A stretch of DNA of 42,799 nt from JAHBNG01 sp039028975 (GTDB lineage: Bacteria > Chloroflexota > Anaerolineae > Caldilineales > Caldilineaceae), in assembly GCA_039028975.1 (NCBI GenBank), contig JBCCHB010000143.1:1-42799 (forward strand), given 5' to 3'. The notes beneath the pieces were generated by a model. The model did no database searches. It saw nothing but the letters and a program-made list of their open reading frames with translations, and had not been told where the DNA came from. The position numbers were made by a program, and so were the translations under genes. Positions 42,291 to 42,799 of this stretch are shown piece after piece (within the stretch, counting starts at the first letter, position 1; the number at the start of each line of letters is the position of its first letter).

Positions 42291-42678
42291 GGAAGAAACA
42301 TATCTTTATTTGGTTTCATTCACTCCTCCTTGATTGTGGCGTTCGGAAGAAAAAAGCGACCGAGAGAGTAAAAACGGCCGTGAAAGGGCAGGAAAGAATA
42401 AATCCAAACGCACCATTGAACGGTGGCCACCGTGGATCTATCATTGCGACATTGCTTTTCGCCCAAGCAAAGGCCACTGTTCATCTGGCGGTTGGCCCTC
42501 AACCTGATAGCGTATGATCGCATGTGTCCTCCAGCGATCACATCTTGGCGGCTGAAGTCTTTGCCCTTCCTGAGCCAGACATGAGGGGCAGAGACTTTGG
42601 CACAGCAGCCAAATAGTCATCCTTATCGCACTCAAATTACTTCTGTACCGCTTTTTGATAAGAGGGCATTTGAATATC
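42291..42678. other. Intergenic region left of an IS5-like element
   Basis: No intact gene is visible. A plus-strand stretch around 42470-42590 encodes PLFIWRLALNLIAYDRM, which loosely recalls the C-terminal 'LALNLL' segment of ISAs1-type transposases but is too short to call. The left terminus of the IS5-like element must lie close to 42660-42678, but I cannot fix the terminal inverted repeat without the other end. Confidence 0.4.
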
Positions 42679-42799
42679 TTATGTCAACCTGTTGAGCATA
42701 GTAGAAATAGAAGCAGCGTAAATGACAGCCTCGCTGCTCTTGGTGCAGCGTTCATAGTCTTTGCTAAGGCAGCGATAGCGGTTCAACCAAGCCAAAGTA
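42679..42799 (-). mobile_element. IS5-family transposase, C-terminal end (runs off the window)
   Basis: The minus strand encodes AWLNRYRCLSKDYERCTKSS and continues EAVIYAASISTMLNRLT before a TAA at 42681-42679. 'W-L-N-R-Y-R-x-L-S-K-D-Y-E' with the following SSEA(V/M)IYxA is the conserved DDE-domain end of IS5/IS427-like transposases, including the catalytic Glu region. Only about 39 residues are in the window; completeness of the element cannot be judged. Confidence 0.8.

Noticed and set aside
42441..42635. Overlapping minus-strand ORFs downstream of the DUF1501 gene.
   Set aside because: Low-quality frames with no ribosome site; the only hint of a transposase remnant is on the plus strand and is too short to call.
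1..42799. tRNA, rRNA and riboswitch genes.
   Set aside because: I saw no cloverleaf with the conserved T-loop and anticodon features, no rRNA sequence and no known riboswitch core; a covariance search would be needed to exclude weak candidates.

Overview
The window looks like accessory genome of a bacterium with many dispersed short repeats, most plausibly a Chloroflexota member (Caldilineales/Anaerolineae-like). The hints are the secreted proteins with Thr-Pro linkers, an 'IYLPFI' motif just after a signal peptide, the DUF1800/DUF1501 pair, a truncated AAA-like ATPase of a type common in that phylum, and a palindromic 'GTCATTCTGA...' repeat. This is inference from gene content; no rRNA, tRNA or marker gene is present.

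Layout. (1) 239-4330, minus strand: an arginine-type amidinotransferase, a Rieske ferredoxin, a family-2 amidohydrolase and a 2OG-Fe(II) oxygenase, with a block of short repeats between the amidinotransferase and the rest. (2) 4606-6769, plus strand: a tight four-gene operon of two unrecognised membrane proteins, a metallophosphoesterase and an SMR/EamA-like transporter. (3) 7000-11099: a membrane glycosyltransferase that has lost its start codon to a repeat insertion, a truncated AAA ATPase, and two phytanoyl-CoA dioxygenase-like genes. (4) 11444-12601, minus strand: a site-2 protease with CBS domains. (5) 13106-34872, all plus strand: an exopolysaccharide locus with three GT2 and one GT4 glycosyltransferases, O-antigen ligase/polymerase, Wzx-type flippase, four sulfotransferases, a methyltransferase, an SGNH/MBOAT O-acylation pair, a formyltransferase-GINT1 fusion, and two tandem secreted paralogues with 'FDGSDV' repeats. 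It should make and decorate a sulfated, O-acylated surface polysaccharide. The initiating sugar-phosphate transferase, chain-length regulator and PAPS supply genes are not in the window. (6) 36194-42290: a 1508-residue secreted multidomain DUF1800 protein and a Tat-exported DUF1501 protein. (7) The right edge is the C-terminal end of an IS5-like transposase.

The most unusual feature is a set of miniature inverted-repeat elements (MITEs). Three families end in TATA (family 1: five copies; family 2: four copies plus a collapsed one; family 3: one copy). Two further elements are nested inside family 1 copies. Several sit exactly at gene boundaries: one overlaps an upstream ATG, one replaces the start of a glycosyltransferase, one encodes the last 31 residues and stop codon of the O-antigen polymerase, and others lie just upstream of genes. 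The best candidate for an undescribed pathway is the amidinotransferase/amidohydrolase/Rieske/2OG-oxygenase group with the nearby PhyH pair, which could make an oxidised guanidino metabolite.
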